Positions 1 to 64,000 are shown, numbered from the stretch's first letter. The stretch is DNA of 64,000 bases from Diphasiastrum complanatum (GCA_029204225.1 CM055095.1:28214845-28278844); one strand, 5' to 3'. Notes: generated by a model from the letters alone, not told the origin. Translations and numbers: made by a program.

Positions 1-179
1 AGTAACTTTTTGAGAAACATTATAGGCAACGAAGATGTTTCCAATTTGGCTCCATCTGAACATGTTCATCTATGAAAAGAATAGATATGATAAATGTGTA
101 TGCGTATCACAGTGGAGACCTTGCAAACACCTTGTGCTTTTATCTGAAAATATTGGCACTTGCAAAAGTTATTCAAATA

Positions 180-185
180 TTTATT
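180..185 (-). terminator. Possible poly(A) signal of TRM4B
   Basis: AATAAA on the minus strand, about 195 bases after the TAA at 379. It is the best candidate cleavage signal in the 3' flank. The rest of 1-378 shows no other gene and is probably 3' UTR plus flank. Confidence 0.45.
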
Positions 186-378
186 TGGACACTCGCCTCG
201 TAGCACAGCCATGCAATGATTCCACAGAATCATAATCAAAAGCATGGCCAAACGCATAGAACTCAGAGTCCAGCTAGATCAGCAGTGCCCATCTCCAGGA
301 AATATCAACTTGAGGCAGAATAAGCATGCACTTAACCAGACTACATAGATGGATGCATTGACCTCCACATTTATCAAG

Positions 379-51782
<51,404 letters not shown>

Positions 51783-51885
51783 CGTTTCTCCTCCTCCTTT
51801 CTCTCCTTCCCAACCAAGACTTATATGTGATAAACGAGAGCGTTTTTCTCTTTTGAGCTCTTCTTGTTTCTGTGCTGCTTGAATG

Positions 51886-51925
51886 TTATATATGTCACTG
51901 GATATTCGGTTTAGGGTTTTAGGGG
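51886..51925 (-). promoter_or_regulatory. TRM4B core promoter: TATA-like motif and telo-box
   Basis: On the minus strand, CATATATAAC lies about 105 bases upstream of the ATG (51886-51894). Just upstream of it, CCCTAAAACCCTAAACC (51909-51925) contains the plant telo-box AAACCCTAA. Telo-boxes are known in promoters of translation and ribosome-biogenesis genes, which fits a tRNA-modifying enzyme. The 5' UTR between them and the ATG is purine-rich on the coding strand. Confidence 0.55.
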
Positions 51926-52415
<490 letters not shown>

Positions 52416-52429
52416 ATGAGTAAGTATCG

Positions 52430-53130
52430 GCTTTTTGACACCAACGTTTCTCCTATAGCCCTATATGCATCAACTGTATGGTGCACCGGTCTTACCTCAT
52501 CTGACTGGGCCTTTCACGCATGATTCGGGCTAAGCCTTCAGTTCCACATCAGATCATCCTTGTTGAGTTTGTGGTCCCGCCTATGTACCTTGATGCCCTA
52601 CTCCAGGTCATCACATATATACAGCGAGACAGTGCGTTCCAATCTTCTGAGCAAAGATATACTTAGGCTGCTCTCATTTCATCTCAGAGCCTTCACAGTC
52701 AGGGCTACGATTTAGGTTGGTTCACTCAGGCCTCCAGACTTCTTGGCACACTCGGTATCTCTATCACTTCACTTCCTTCTAGTTCCCATGACTACATCGA
52801 GCTTACCTTGATCGAGCTTGGCATGGTCAGTTGGGTGTCAAACCCGACTTTTATCGGCTTCATTTTTTGGAGACTGATGTATCAGGGTCCCACTTCTACC
52901 ACTCTACCTACGCTCTGGGTTATCGCATGGTCTCGTATTCATATTGGGTCAGCTCCGTGTCTTTTCACACCAGCTTGAGATTGAGATTGGTCGGTTTCGG
53001 GGTACCCCACGAGAGGATAGGACCTGCCAGCTATGTTCCCTTGGTGCGGTGGAGACTAAGGAGCATTTTATAATGAGATTCGCGGGAGATACTATTGCTT
53101 GTTTAGGGTTACACCACTTGTTGGATTTTA
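52430..53130 (+). pseudogene. LINE-type reverse transcriptase C-terminal fragment, copy B
   Basis: Across frames: KYRLFDTNVSPIALYASTVW (52425-52485), MIRAKPSVPHQIILVEFVVP (about 52518), SQGYDLGWFTQASRLLGTLG with ISITSLPSSSHDYI (52690-52800), and LGQLRVFSHQLEIEIGRFRG followed by REDRTCQLCSLGAVETKEHF (52945-53070). This is the order of the thumb and terminal zinc region of plant non-LTR RTs. Stops and shifts are frequent. Same family as 33780-34290. Confidence 0.75.
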
Positions 53131-53154
53131 ATACTCAAGACCAAATCCATGGAG

Positions 53155-54027
53155 TGATGAGTATTTCGAAAGACTCGACTCCATAGACTTCGAAGTCATC
53201 AAAGTGTTCGAAGTCTAACTTCATCGACTTTGACTTCTCCATGTGTATAATCAAATGTTAGCCTCTGAAGCGTCCGACATCGAAGTGCCTGACATCGAAG
53301 TCATCGACTTCTCCTGTGTATACTCATCTGATATATACAACATCAAATTACCCAACATCGAAGTCATCGACTTCGACTTCTCAAATGTATATGTTCAACT
53401 TACTTCATCAAGGTACCCGACATCGAAGTATTTGAAGTACCTGATTTACTTCATTCCATCAACTTCGACTTCTCATGTATATACCCATCCACTGAATTCG
53501 TCGACATTAAAAGACTAACTCCATCAACCGAATTCGTTGACGTATTCGACTTCGTTGACTAAATCAAATTCGCCATCAACCGACCTTTGTCGATTCTTTC
53601 CATCAGGGAAAAAATCGATCCAAATAAATTGTAAGAAGTCTTTATGGTAGTTCACCTACTATTGTACATAGAGTTATTGCTCTAAGGCGGTTGTAATAAA
53701 TGCTAAATAGATATTTAGCAAACAGATATTTAACAAGATTTGTAATCAACTATAATAGACTGATCAATAGTTGTGTTAATAATGAATCGTTCTTCTTTTC
53801 AAGAAGCACTACTGTAGCCAAGCGTTATCACGCTCAAGCTGAAGTTATCACTTCAAGCTATTGTACTCATTGTCAATATTAATCAAAGTGCAATTTCAAT
53901 CTTGTTATTGCATCGATTTTGCGTTGCTACTCAGTTTCCATCTTGACTAATTTTGTTGTTAACTCCTGCACTACCGATCCACCATCCATCCGCTATCAGA
54001 CTTTTGTTGCTATCCTACCATTTTCCA
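53155..54027 (+). repeat. Copia LTR with GAAGTC/GACTTC word repeats
   Basis: The sequence ends near TTTTCCA just before the primer-binding site at 54031. Its first 400 bp (53180-53560) repeat GACATCGAAGT and CATCGACTTC words many times. The start is not certain because the matching 3' LTR is incomplete: related words at 55075-55150 seem to be its beginning. Confidence 0.55.
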
Positions 54028-54030
54028 ATA

Positions 54031-54048
54031 TGGTATCAGAGCGGGTGG
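54031..54048 (+). other. Copia primer-binding site
   Basis: TGGTATCAGAGCGGGTGG, a perfect initiator-Met match over the first 12 bases. Confidence 0.9.
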
Positions 54049-54170
54049 CTTAGTAATATGCATTTCTATTGTAGGTTATCAGTTTTGTTTCTATCAAGAC
54101 ATCATTTCAGCAAGTGCACAACTAGCAGTATTCAGATATCATTGTTTCTACCAACAATCTCTACACCAGA

Positions 54171-55145
54171 ATGGATTCATCTTCTAGTTCATCTCTTATT
54201 GACAAGCTCGATGGAGAGAACTACCATCTCTAGAAGTTCAAGATGAGAGTAGTTCTACTTGCAAAAGAACTGTGGGACATCGTTGATGGCACTAAGGCCA
54301 AACTAGAGGCAAATGCAACCAGCATCACTAAATGGAGACAGAGAAATGCCAAGGCATTTTCCTTGATCACTCTCAATATCAAAGACTCTCAGATCAGCCA
54401 CATACGTGCTGCTCAAACGGCTAAGGATGCATGGGAAATCCTAGCAACTCTCTACGACATCAGAGATGCTACTTCCAAGCTTCATATGAGAAAAAAAAAT
54501 TTCACCCTCAGAATGTTTGAAGCAGATAGTATTTCGAACCATCTCAACAATTTCAAAAATCTTATGGAGCAAATGACTGCAACAGGCTCAGTCATTGAAG
54601 ATTTTGATGTTGTTATGACTCTATTATCGAGTCTACTTGATGCCTAAATTGGGTCATGGCAATATCAAGCAAAGAGCATCTCACTCTTTCAAGAGTAATT
54701 TCGATGCTTCTACAAGAAGAGATCAGGAGAACTACATCATCCTCAGGCTCAAGATCAGATCTTCAAGCTCTATATTCAAAAAATCAGAAGTTTAGATCGA
54801 AGAGATCTACAAAGTCAGGATATATTGATAAGAAGAGCTACATGTGGTCTGGACGAAATTCTGGTTCAGGATCGAATTTAACCACTTCATCGTTCCAACC
54901 AGTCCAGAAACTATTCTACAAATAGTGTAAGAGGACTGTCCATGGAATCAAGGACTGTCGAACTTTGAAGTACAACGAAAAGAAGAAGCAGTTCCAGCAA
55001 CAAGCAAATTCTGCTACAACCAGTCACTCAATCCAGCAACAGGAGGAAGATGAAGTAGCCTTCATGACCAAGGTCGAAGAACAACATGATTTCGTCGACG
55101 TATCTGACTTCATCGACTTAACCGAATTCGCCATCAACTGACCTT
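54171..55145 (+). pseudogene. gag-only copia element, UBN2-type gag
   Basis: ATG at 54171 opens MDSSSSSSLIDKLDGENYHL, with TAG replacing the conserved Trp codon at about 54231. VVLLAKELWDIVDGT, AWEILATLYDI and LTLSRVISMLLQEEIRRT follow, then a degenerate zinc knuckle CKRTVHGIKDC near 54930. A TAA at about 54645 and a TAG near 54923 break the frame. After gag the sequence passes straight into LTR-like words at about 55075, so protease, integrase and RT were never present or were cleanly lost. Confidence 0.75.
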
Positions 55146-56990
55146 GTCGATAAGAAATAACAATTCCAATAATGATCAGATCCAACAATTGATAAATCCA
55201 AAGAAAGCATGAGAGATGGAGGAAAGAAGAAGAGCAAGGATATTCCACATCCACTTCACAAGTGAACCAATCAGCTTGTATTGAAGAAAAGATGGAACAT
55301 GAGGAGCAACTCGAGTTGGTCCCTTTTTATAGTAGAGAGGAGGACCCTGGCCTTTGAATCCTATTGGTCCAGTCTTGCCTCTCTTTTTATTCAAATTTAA
55401 AAAAGAGTGGGAACCATCAAAATTGGAGGAAACCCAACTTTATTCACTAACTTGACATTTAGGCCCTGCGACATTAAAAGTCCCGCAAAAAGGCCTAAAG
55501 TCCTTCTATTGACTTTCTAATTAATCAAATAACTATGTGATCATCGGGTTGGACTTACACACACAGGGTGCCAAATCCCTCTCACTTATTAACTAGGGTT
55601 AGGGTTGCCTTGGGATCTGCAAACCCTCCAATAGTATCCCCCGCCAAAACTGGTGGCAGTCCCACGACACCTACAATATGCAGTTATTGGGGACTTTTAT
55701 TGGCTTCGCGCCGAATCTTAATTAAATGATACTGCACCTTCTCCATAAAGTCGAGGCGTGCAGTATTGAAATCCAAATTGTGTGGCAGGAAACAACGGTG
55801 GGCTTCGGAAATCCATTTGGAAGTTGTCCATGAGGTGAAGCGGGATTCCCAAGAGCCTCCCATCATAGCCGCACGAAAATAGAGACGAGAAATCCCCAGT
55901 TTACATAAAATTTGTAGTGACCATGTATGTTTTGGATTTGTTCAAACTCATTGGTAATTGATCAAACAGAAATCAATTGTAAAGTGAATGATCTTACTGA
56001 GTTGAAATCAGTCAGTTCTATAAGATCATTGTACTCTTCACTTTTAGTTGAAGATTTTGTGAATCTGTCAATTAAGGAGCATTTCTTGTTTTTTTTGGAA
56101 TCAATAAAGACCAAGAATAATATAAATCTTATGGAAACAGTTTTCATGCTGATCCAGAAGGGGATTTGCCAGTAATTGAATGCGACACTTAATTAGTTGA
56201 ACAATCAAAACTATGTGATTCATTTGTAGTTAAAGTGCTACTGATACCAAAACTGAATTTTTTTTCCTAGCACAAATTTGGGGCTATTAGCTTGAACCAT
56301 TTTTGGAAGGGAGGAAAAACGTGAAGCATGAGGGGTAGTTGATTGGTTGACCTAGTCGATCAGTTTTGTTAATCTACTATAAAGAACGCCTAGTGAAGAT
56401 CCGACTAGATCTTGTTGCAAAACAACCAAAAGGACACTTGTGGAGCAAAACCACCCATCCAACAGGAAATGGCTAGTCAATACCCTTACCACTTCACCCC
56501 CATGCCATAGTGAATGAGTGCAAGAGAGGAGAGGACATCGGGCTCAAGAATTAGAAAATCCAATACGGAGATGGGCGAATTTCCATGGTATGTATTCTCT
56601 CCAAGAGGAGAGAATATTTATCTTAGGATCCCCATGCATCCTATATTAAGCTACTGATCTCCTATTCTTGCATTATAGCAGTCATACACCAAGCAAGTGC
56701 TCCTATGTCCAATTATAGGTATGGGCCCTCATATGATTATTAATTTCTTTACAAGCCAAGCCCGAAATGACGAGGCATAACTAATTATCACATACACTGA
56801 AGTGACCGGCTATCCACGTTAGGAATTATTCCAAATCCCACATATTGGACATGGACGTAACAACTAGGATCGGGGAGAGGTTGATCAAGTGGAAGAAATT
56901 CTATGGTAAAATGTAAGTGGGTTGAAAAACTATAGAGAGAGGGTGTGTTTCTAGTCTCAGAGTTTTCCCCGATATGATATTTACTCATGA
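55146..56990. other. Unassigned repeat-like region
   Basis: A 60-residue minus-strand frame at 55684-55866 (SWESRFTSWTTSKWISEAHR, LDFMEKVQYHLIKIRREANK) has protein-like composition and may be retroelement-derived, but I cannot name it. Phrases such as CCCCGCCAAAACTGGTGGCAG (55640) suggest retroelement sequence. No LTR pair was recognised. Confidence 0.3.
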
Positions 56991-59900
56991 GGAATAGAGT
57001 TCTATTGTAGTTGAGTTACAAGATTCTCAATGAGATATGAGAATAGCATATGCGAATTTTGGAGGAATCTGCCAGATAAGGACATATGTGTATGTATTGG
57101 GTCATAGTGAGATTGTTCTCATATGTGCACGATTAATCTTGTATGAATATACTATGTATTCTTGGTTACTAGAATTATTTGGTGCACTTAACCTAGTAGT
57201 CAGTGAACATAGATAAATGATCAAGTATTGTGTTGGACAACTACTTGCAAAGTTAACGGATCTTGTTATGAAAGATTTATTGGTTAACTTAAAAGTGATT
57301 TGGATAAGGATCTAAATGTGGTGTTGTACTGGTACAATTAAGATCTGCACCTAGACATTTGAAATTTCTAAATCATTAGCAATTAACTTTAGTGGATGGA
57401 TTACTCATGTGGAAAATTAATTGGTGAAATAGGCAGTGTGAAGAGAATTCACCAAAGACTGTTTGTTTATATATATATATATATATATATATAAATTACT
57501 TATAAGACACATGGTTTATGAATCATCAAGATTCATCAGTAAAATTATGTGCATAGAATATAAGATATTCTTGGAAGAGTATTTTTCAATTGAGGAATAA
57601 ACTCAATTAATTAGTGATTGTATCCCATAGAGCTCATTCGTAGTAACAAATCATAATGGTTCTAGAAATGATAGCCTAATTTTTTAGGGCTTCAACAAAA
57701 CTTTGGATGTCTAGATTTAGTTCTAGACAGTAATATGAAGTTTTTGTAGTTGAAGATAGTTATTCTATCTTTGGTTACCTGATGATTGTGGAAGTTAGAT
57801 AGCTCATATTTTAGATAAGAATCCAGTTTGGAGAACATTCTTAAAATCTAGTATTTTCTTAGTAAAAACATTTTGGAATGATTCTTACATACTTTTTGAG
57901 TTGTGTATTGACATGTACTGCGGTATCCTTTAAGTATTAAGTATGGTTTGGGATTCTAGAGAATTATGATTGATGAATTATAAGAATCTAACTAGTTGTG
58001 ATTGACAGATCATACTCAATCAGAGGATAATTATGAAATGTGTTGGTACTTGAGTATGTTGAGTAATTCTTGATCTATTAAATGAGTTGAGAATTTAAAA
58101 ACCTGTTTTAAAATCTGAATCTCTTTGCTACAATATTTTATTGAGAATATATGGATCTCAATGATTTTTCTCGTAAAGGAAACTGTTTTTGCTTACTTTA
58201 GTGGATGGTATTCTCATATAGAGTGTAGTCTAGAAGTGCTTGCGTACAAGATTCGGTCTAAATCTCTAGATTCATAGGAGACATGTAAGTTTATTGAGAT
58301 TCAGAAAGATTGTTGATTTCTTGCATGAGATGCTAGAAATGGGGCTATCAACTCATTAAAGTAAATGTATGTTGGCTGATTCTGACGAATCCCCAAGATA
58401 CTCGAACAAAGCAACTCAAGAGCACCTCTCACCTTAGACCGAGGAGGTCTCTCAGGAGACGAGATGAATGAAGATTTTGAGAGTTGAGTATCAGAGCCGA
58501 GAAATACTAGTTAGGAAAGACAAGCAAGAATTGTGTAAGCCTCATGGTGAATCCCGAAAGATGGAATGACTGTGTAGGAACTAGTATTTCTAGGCAAATG
58601 TAATAAAATGCAAGTAGACTCCTCTTTAAGAAAGTAGAGTGAGCCACCTTTTGATGGTGACCTCTAGTGGAGAGCATTATTTCACTTGTAATTTGTGAAA
58701 TGTGGAAATTCCACTAGGATGCCACCTAAGAAGCTCTCTTGCTTATTTAAGAGACTCCCTCTTTGTAAAGAGGAGCTTTTTGTGTATTGTATCAACTCCA
58801 TGCTAAAATGAGAAGAGCCTCCATGAGTTAGATGCATCCATTGAGCTCCTTGATCATGATGGTTTTCTTTAGTGATGCCCCATGATCATGCCCTTCCATT
58901 CATATTGTGTGTGGTTGTGGATTTAGAGTGGATTAGTTTTCTTGTTTTCCTAGTTGTGGATTAGTCTTCATTTATTGTTGTGAATTAATGTAGGAATCAG
59001 CATTCAAGTAAACTAAATAGGCTAGAAATGTGGCATAAATCTTGCATACCCTCTAACATTCTAGTTCTTGATGTTCTTGGGATGTCCAAGAATCAAAAGA
59101 CTGGTTGGTTTCTTGATTCTTGGACTTCTAAAATGCTATTTAGTTTGGTTTCTTGTTTCTTGACTATGCTTTTCAATCATATTTAGAGTAGTTTCTGGTT
59201 TTGCAAGTAGATTAGTCCCCTTAAATTCGGTTACAGCCTTGGATCTTGAAAACTGAGCAACTGTGCTGCATTGCAAATCTGACTTTGTTCACCATGGCTT
59301 GCTTCGTAACGGAGTTAATTGTTCCATTGACAAGTGCTCATTGATAAACAACAAGTGTTCGAAGCCTTGAAGTCATCCTTTAACAGACAGAGTGAATATA
59401 CTACAACGAATACCTGTAAAACTGGCCATCGTGATCCCATGTTTAGAACATAATTGTAGGAAAGGCCAGTTTATGTTATTCTCAGGCTCAGAGGTTAGGC
59501 TACTTGGCAGAGCATCTGAGACTGGGAAGAATCATGCAACAATGTAGTAGTCTCGATTGAGTTATATTTGTCTGAAACTTGATCGATCTCCTAGATATTT
59601 TGGTTGATTGAATTGATGTGCCTCGGAATATTGTGATATTCTAAGAACATTCATACCAAGAAGCACTATTATCTAAAAGAAACTGTGGACTACTTATAGA
59701 CTATGATTTAAATGGATTATCTTTGACTTTTGGACTTGATCCTTGAAATAAAGGACTGATTTGCCCAATGTTTCATGTAATTGTGATTACATAAAGGTGA
59801 TGTCTCTATTTGGAGAAGATCACTTGATTTATCGTGTAGTGTATTTTTTTATTCCGAGTTAATACTATAATGTAGAGACAAATAATTGGATGATTGTTAC

Positions 59901-60037
59901 ATCTCTGAGTATTTGCTTAGATAAAGAAAATCAGACTGGTGATAATGATTCTTGCAAAGAGGTTAAAAGTAAAGAAACGGTATCCCAGATTTTTCTTTTT
60001 CCATTCTGAGGACAGAACTAGTTTAAGGGAGGAAGAA
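56991..60037 (+). pseudogene. Very degenerate gypsy-like region without ORFs
   Basis: About 3 kb without any frame of 60 residues. Possible gypsy tail at about 58480-58560 (EYQSREILVRKDK), and CTGAGGACAGAA near 60004 plus AAGGGAGGAAGAA before 60038 match the 3' end of plant gypsy elements. A (TA)n run lies at 57468-57493. A TG...CA stretch at about 58570-59059 could be a solo LTR. Confidence 0.35.
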
Positions 60038-60490
60038 TGTTACGTTTTTTTTTTTGCCAAAAATTCGGAATAGCCCTAATATGATAGATCAGTCCATCGA
60101 TATTCAAGATTCTAGTTTATGTCTCAATTTAATTCCATGTCAAGGCCAGTTTGTAACTAATGATTTAGACACATGGAGTAGTGCACGTACGTGTGACTAA
60201 CATATGCATGAGGAATGCATGGGAGCTATGATCTATTTATAGATGGACTACATGGGGATTGCATGAGTTCATGCATAGGACTATACTCTCTATATATTGG
60301 AATATAAACTCGCCCATCAACACTATGGTTCAGGTTACCAGCTGCTCTCTCCTCCTCTGGTATTCACATGGCATGGCTCGGGGGCTAGATCCCAAATTGA
60401 TCTAGGTTTGGATGGGTGGTTTTGCTCCTACATGTCTCTTGTTGTGTTTTCCTTGTCCTCATCTTAGGGATTTTCCTAGTGGTCATTACA
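60038..60490 (+). repeat. Gypsy-type LTR
   Basis: Starts TGTTACG after a polypurine tract and contains GGCTCGGGGGCTAGATCC and GATCTAGGTTTGG-TGG, shared with the intron 11 gypsy LTR (14640-14690). It ends near CATTACA. Confidence 0.55.
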
Positions 60491-61254
60491 CTCAATCAAG
60501 AAACTAGGACTCCATGAAGTTAGGTTTAGGGATACAGGGTGTGATGTTGGAATGCGTCTTCCGATTGTGGTCCTGGAGTCGTTTGGTTGTCACTCATTCA
60601 CTAACAATTCTAATGTCAAATCAAATGCACATGATGGCCTTTTGTTTGAAGAGGAAAGCAAATTTATTTTATGTTGCTGCAATTTGTACGTGTGTGTGTT
60701 GGTTTGATTTTGGGCAAAAACAATTGTATTTTGTAAGGTTGTTGATTTCATCGGAGTTTGAGTATTGAATTTACCAGGCATTCAACTAATTTTTTTTTTT
60801 TTTTTGTATTTGCACATGCATATGGTGATGGAAAACTTGGGTGTATGCAAGTAGATGGTTTGGTGGGTAGGGTCTTGGCCCTATGAGAGGTTCAACTCCT
60901 CTCCCATTTGATGATATTGTTTTATTAGGGTTTATGATACAGTCCCAAGCATTTCAAAATAGAGTAGAGACATTGCAGTTGCTCTTTTCAATGTAGATTT
61001 GTCGAGTGAAGTTGAAATGTGAATTTTGCTACTTTAAAGATAGGTGTTGTTTGTGAGAATGTTACAACCATAGCCAATGTAGAGTTGCAGTATTTTGTAT
61101 TATAAAATGCACCGTCACTACATATCTATCATCTACATAGTAGCAACCGTTACTGTGATGTCACTGACCTACTCTTGCTAGCTCCACCCCAAACTGTCAT
61201 GTACTTTTAGTACATCAGTGCTTTTCAAGGCAATATAATATCCATTGTAAGTTT
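60491..61254. other. No feature recognised
   Basis: Low-confidence short frames only; a T16 run lies at 60790-60805. Confidence 0.4.
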
Positions 61255-61749
61255 TGTAGGCTTAAAGGGAGCCATTAGCCTTAATAACAAGGCGGTTCCC
61301 TCTTTAGGCCGTCCAAAGTAACGAATAAGGATAATAGGCCAATAAGGGCCCAATGTAGTCTAAATAACACTTAACAAGGGCTAACTATCCTTCAAGATAG
61401 TTAAGTTAAGTTAAGTAAGAGCATTGTCTATAACTAGGCAAGAGACATTATTTTGTGAATCTTTTGGCTCATTTGCTAGTGAGAGCTTCTAGCTTCCTTG
61501 TGAATGTGAGCCATAGGGATCTCCATTGCTAGGTCTCATGTGCCCTATCCACATGAATCAATGCTCCATTTCCATTGATTGTACTCTTCCTTTCATTGCT
61601 AATGTGATTCCATTGTGATCTCATTGTTTCTAGCTTTCTATTGATATGTTATCATGAATGTCCAGTTATCTTCTTGCTCTTAGATTTACTTCATTGCTAT
61701 TGCTATTAGTTTGGGATTTGGCACATGACATTTCTTGGTATTAGAGCAT
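61255..61749 (+). repeat. Retrotransposon 5' LTR and primer-binding site
   Basis: A possible TG...CA unit (TGTAGGCTTAAAGGGAGCC at about 61254 to CACATGACA at about 61729) is followed by TTGGTATTAGAGCATAG, a two-mismatch initiator-Met primer site. The following 600 bp are AT-rich leader or decayed gag. No partner LTR lies within the window. Confidence 0.5.
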
Positions 61750-63190
61750 AGATCCTAAATTCATGATGATTCTATATGAATTTCATTAGATTTGATGAGT
61801 TCATTGCATTTGTAGCTTTCTTTTTGACCATTTTTAACTTTGAATTTTTCAGTTCTGTTTAGAATTTTCGACATTCAATTTTATTTTTCATTTCTAGTTT
61901 GATCCCATAGGTTTGTAGAGACTTTTTTAGCTTTCATTTGCACCAATTTGCAAGGCATTTGGATAAGAGATGCAAAAGTAATTACACTTTCCCAAAAGCT
62001 GTCAGAATAGGTGATTAGAAATTTCACTTCACTTTGTTTGCATTTTTCAGATTTGATTTCAGTTTTAATCTCAAGTTTCTATACATAGGATATTAGAGAA
62101 TTGTCTTAGCTTTGATGTAATTTATATGGCAGGTCATTTGGATTAGTATCCAAGGAGTTATGACAATTCTTGATTCCTCTAGTTTTGTTAGTTTTCTTTT
62201 TTCAAAAATTTCAGACCTATTATGCTGTAAATTTGACCTCTTAAGTCACATTTTATCACTGATCTGATCAATAATTGATAGAGCTTGTTGTTAGCTTTTC
62301 AGAGGTACTGAGTTTGTTTGATTTGGATCAATATTGAGTAAGTTATGATCAAATTAGTGAAGATGGGTTAAACTAGCTAGAATTTTGGAAAAAAAAAATA
62401 TACAAGTGCGAGAGAAGCACTTCAACTTGTCATTTATAAAGTTTTTCTTCTTTGTTATTTTTTTCAGCTTTTTTCATCTGGAATTTTTGTTAAATATATT
62501 CTAAAAAAAAATGACTTAACCTAACCCTCACCTACCCTAATCCTAAACCTAAACTTGAATCTCGGGCCCTCTCATTCCACAACTTGGCTACAACTCGGTT
62601 GACTCGGATATAGCTCCCTTAATCAAGCCAGTTCCAACACTTCTGCAGGTGCTGAATAAATAACAGATGTTGCCCCACTCTACCATTTGCAACCACGCAT
62701 GACTTCAAAAATCAGAATGTCCTGTGAGGGATCAGAACGCATAACATCATCATGGCCAATCTTCATATCATGAGGTATCAACACAGAACATCATCGCCCA
62801 AACCCAAAACACGAATACTAATCTATAAAATGCACTCAAAATGCTCCGCAAATTTTTGATCAAGCTCATGAGAGAACATCAGACTCATAGAATGCACTGA
62901 TCCGGATGTAGGCATAGTCGCAAAAGCTAAAATTTGGCTGCTTCAAACTCACTCGATTCCTTCAAAAGTTGCTGACCTTATCCAGGTTGTAGGAAGTGAA
63001 GTCCAGTTATAGATTACACATATAGATTGGAGAGCTCCCAAAACTTGGAACAGAAATGAATTCATAAGCTAATGTCAACAGGAGGATATTTTGATCTACG
63101 GACCAATCCACTCGGAAAGTGAACTGAAGATGTCAAGGCCTGGCTGATTGCCACAAAAAAAAATATCCAAGTAGAATGACAACACATGAA
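61750..63190. other. AT-rich sequence after the LTR, no gene recognised
   Basis: It contains poly-A/T runs and a telomere-like but irregular CCTAAC-CCTAATCCTAAACC stretch at about 62515-62550. No coding domain. Confidence 0.4.
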
Positions 63191-63234
63191 GCTACTCAGC
63201 CAACTTCATCAACAGCTCTTGATTATGCAGTGCC

Positions 63235-63887
63235 ATGGAATGTGCACAGGATCGGCAACATAATTGTAATTCCCAATTTGAACCGAACAAGACAATTCCA
63301 AATGCGAGCACAATGTCAGTGCAAGGACACCGAAAATCAGTAGAGGACAATGAACACGATGCGGAGGATTTTAAGGACAATCTTTTTGTTTTCAATATTG
63401 ATCTTCAATTGAGCAATATAAAGTTTAGTTCAGACAATGAAGTTGTCAATGAGGCAAATCACTCAAGGACTCATCTTCCTTGAGATTACAAGAACTGTTG
63501 CATTACATTCAACCAGAAGACTTGTCTAAGACTTCTTGCAAAATGGAAGTAGTAGATAAGGATAAAACTGATCTATATGAATGTTTCACATTCAGTATAG
63601 AGCGCACAATGGAATGTGATGAAACTTGTAATATACAAACTAGAAATTGTCCTAGCTATGAGACGGGACAAACAATCCAAGGTCCATTATATCAAAGCTT
63701 TCAGTTTGTCGTTCAAAATATTGGAGATATTAATATATTTGAACATGGTGATGTGATTTACGATAGATTTTTCATAGAGACTTTGAGTGAAAGAGATATC
63801 ATCACTCTCTGCAAACATCTCATTCACTCGATATTCCTGGAAATGAATGTCCATTCTCTCATTTTTTTTTGGATTGATCAACATTGA
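63235..63887 (+). CDS. Two adjacent unidentified ORFs
   Basis: 63235-63483 (82 residues) contains EDFKDNLFVFNIDLQLSN and ends where 63480-63887 (135 residues) begins, overlapping by 4 bases. The second contains YECFTFSIERTMECDE and YQSFQFVVQNIGDINIF with ERDIITLCKHLIHSIF. Composition is protein-like, but I recognise no family; they could be one broken gene or retroelement ORF. Confidence 0.25.
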
Positions 63888-64000
63888 CCATCCAACAACA
63901 TGTCAAAATCTTCAGGTCAGCAGAACCGAATGCAATGCCAAAATATGATCCTAAGGGAATTGGATAGATCATCCAATTTATTACGATGTCGAAGAAGCAG

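Noticed and set aside
57468-57493. (TA)n as a possible origin or matrix-attachment site
   Set aside because: A short TA run alone does not support such a function.
62515-62560. Possible telomeric repeat (CCTAACCCTCACCTACCCTAATCC)
   Set aside because: The units are irregular and few; no true TTTAGGG array.

Overview
This is nuclear DNA from a land plant, most likely a flowering plant with a repeat-rich genome and very long introns. Three things point there: plant-type GT-AG introns in a gene of plant TRM4B/NSUN2 type, plant Ty1/copia and Ty3/gypsy retrotransposons primed from initiator-Met tRNA, and hAT, Helitron and LINE remnants. The species cannot be named from the sequence. No tRNA, rRNA, organellar insert or CRISPR array was seen.

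One host gene fills most of the window. It lies on the minus strand, with ATG at 51782 and TAA at 379, and encodes a tRNA (cytosine-5)-methyltransferase of the TRM4B/NSUN2 family. I assembled 16 coding exons by hand from homology and GT/AG boundaries. All phases are compatible, and the coding length is 2,823 nt (940 codons plus stop) spread over 51.4 kb. Both catalytic cysteines are present, 50 residues apart as in the family. Its promoter side has a telo-box and a TATA-like motif. Its exon clusters (379-3254, 6294-6386, 19985-22056, 31807-33532, 36426-36514, 51564-51782) are separated by introns inflated by transposons.

Intron 12 (3255-6293) holds a decayed gypsy integrase region. Intron 11 (6387-19984) holds, in order, a palindrome-ended MITE, a gypsy element whose LTR is split by a copia element with mismatched hairpin ends, a coiled-coil plus RRM-like ORF remnant, CT microsatellites, a CAAGTCGG repeat block and a Helitron Rep fragment. 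Intron 7 (22057-31806) holds two copies of an LTR-like repeat around a 207-bp hAT MITE with a perfect 8-bp target duplication, a minus-strand hAT transposase pseudogene, a CA-rich block, a gypsy integrase fragment and a copia 3' end. Intron 2 (33533-36425) holds a LINE-type RT fragment and an LTR remnant. Intron 1 (36515-51563) holds a roughly 11-kb hAT element with a second, oppositely oriented ORF; a nearly full-length, recent copia element (LTRs differ at one site) is inserted in its transposase. Gypsy debris follows.

Upstream of the gene (51783-64000) are a second LINE RT fragment, a gag-only copia with a repeat-rich LTR, a degenerate gypsy region ending in an LTR at about 60038, another LTR with a primer-binding site near 61730, and a few unidentified ORFs. 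The transposons are nested debris. The only gene expected to work for the host is the methyltransferase; the young copia has stops and frameshifts in pol.
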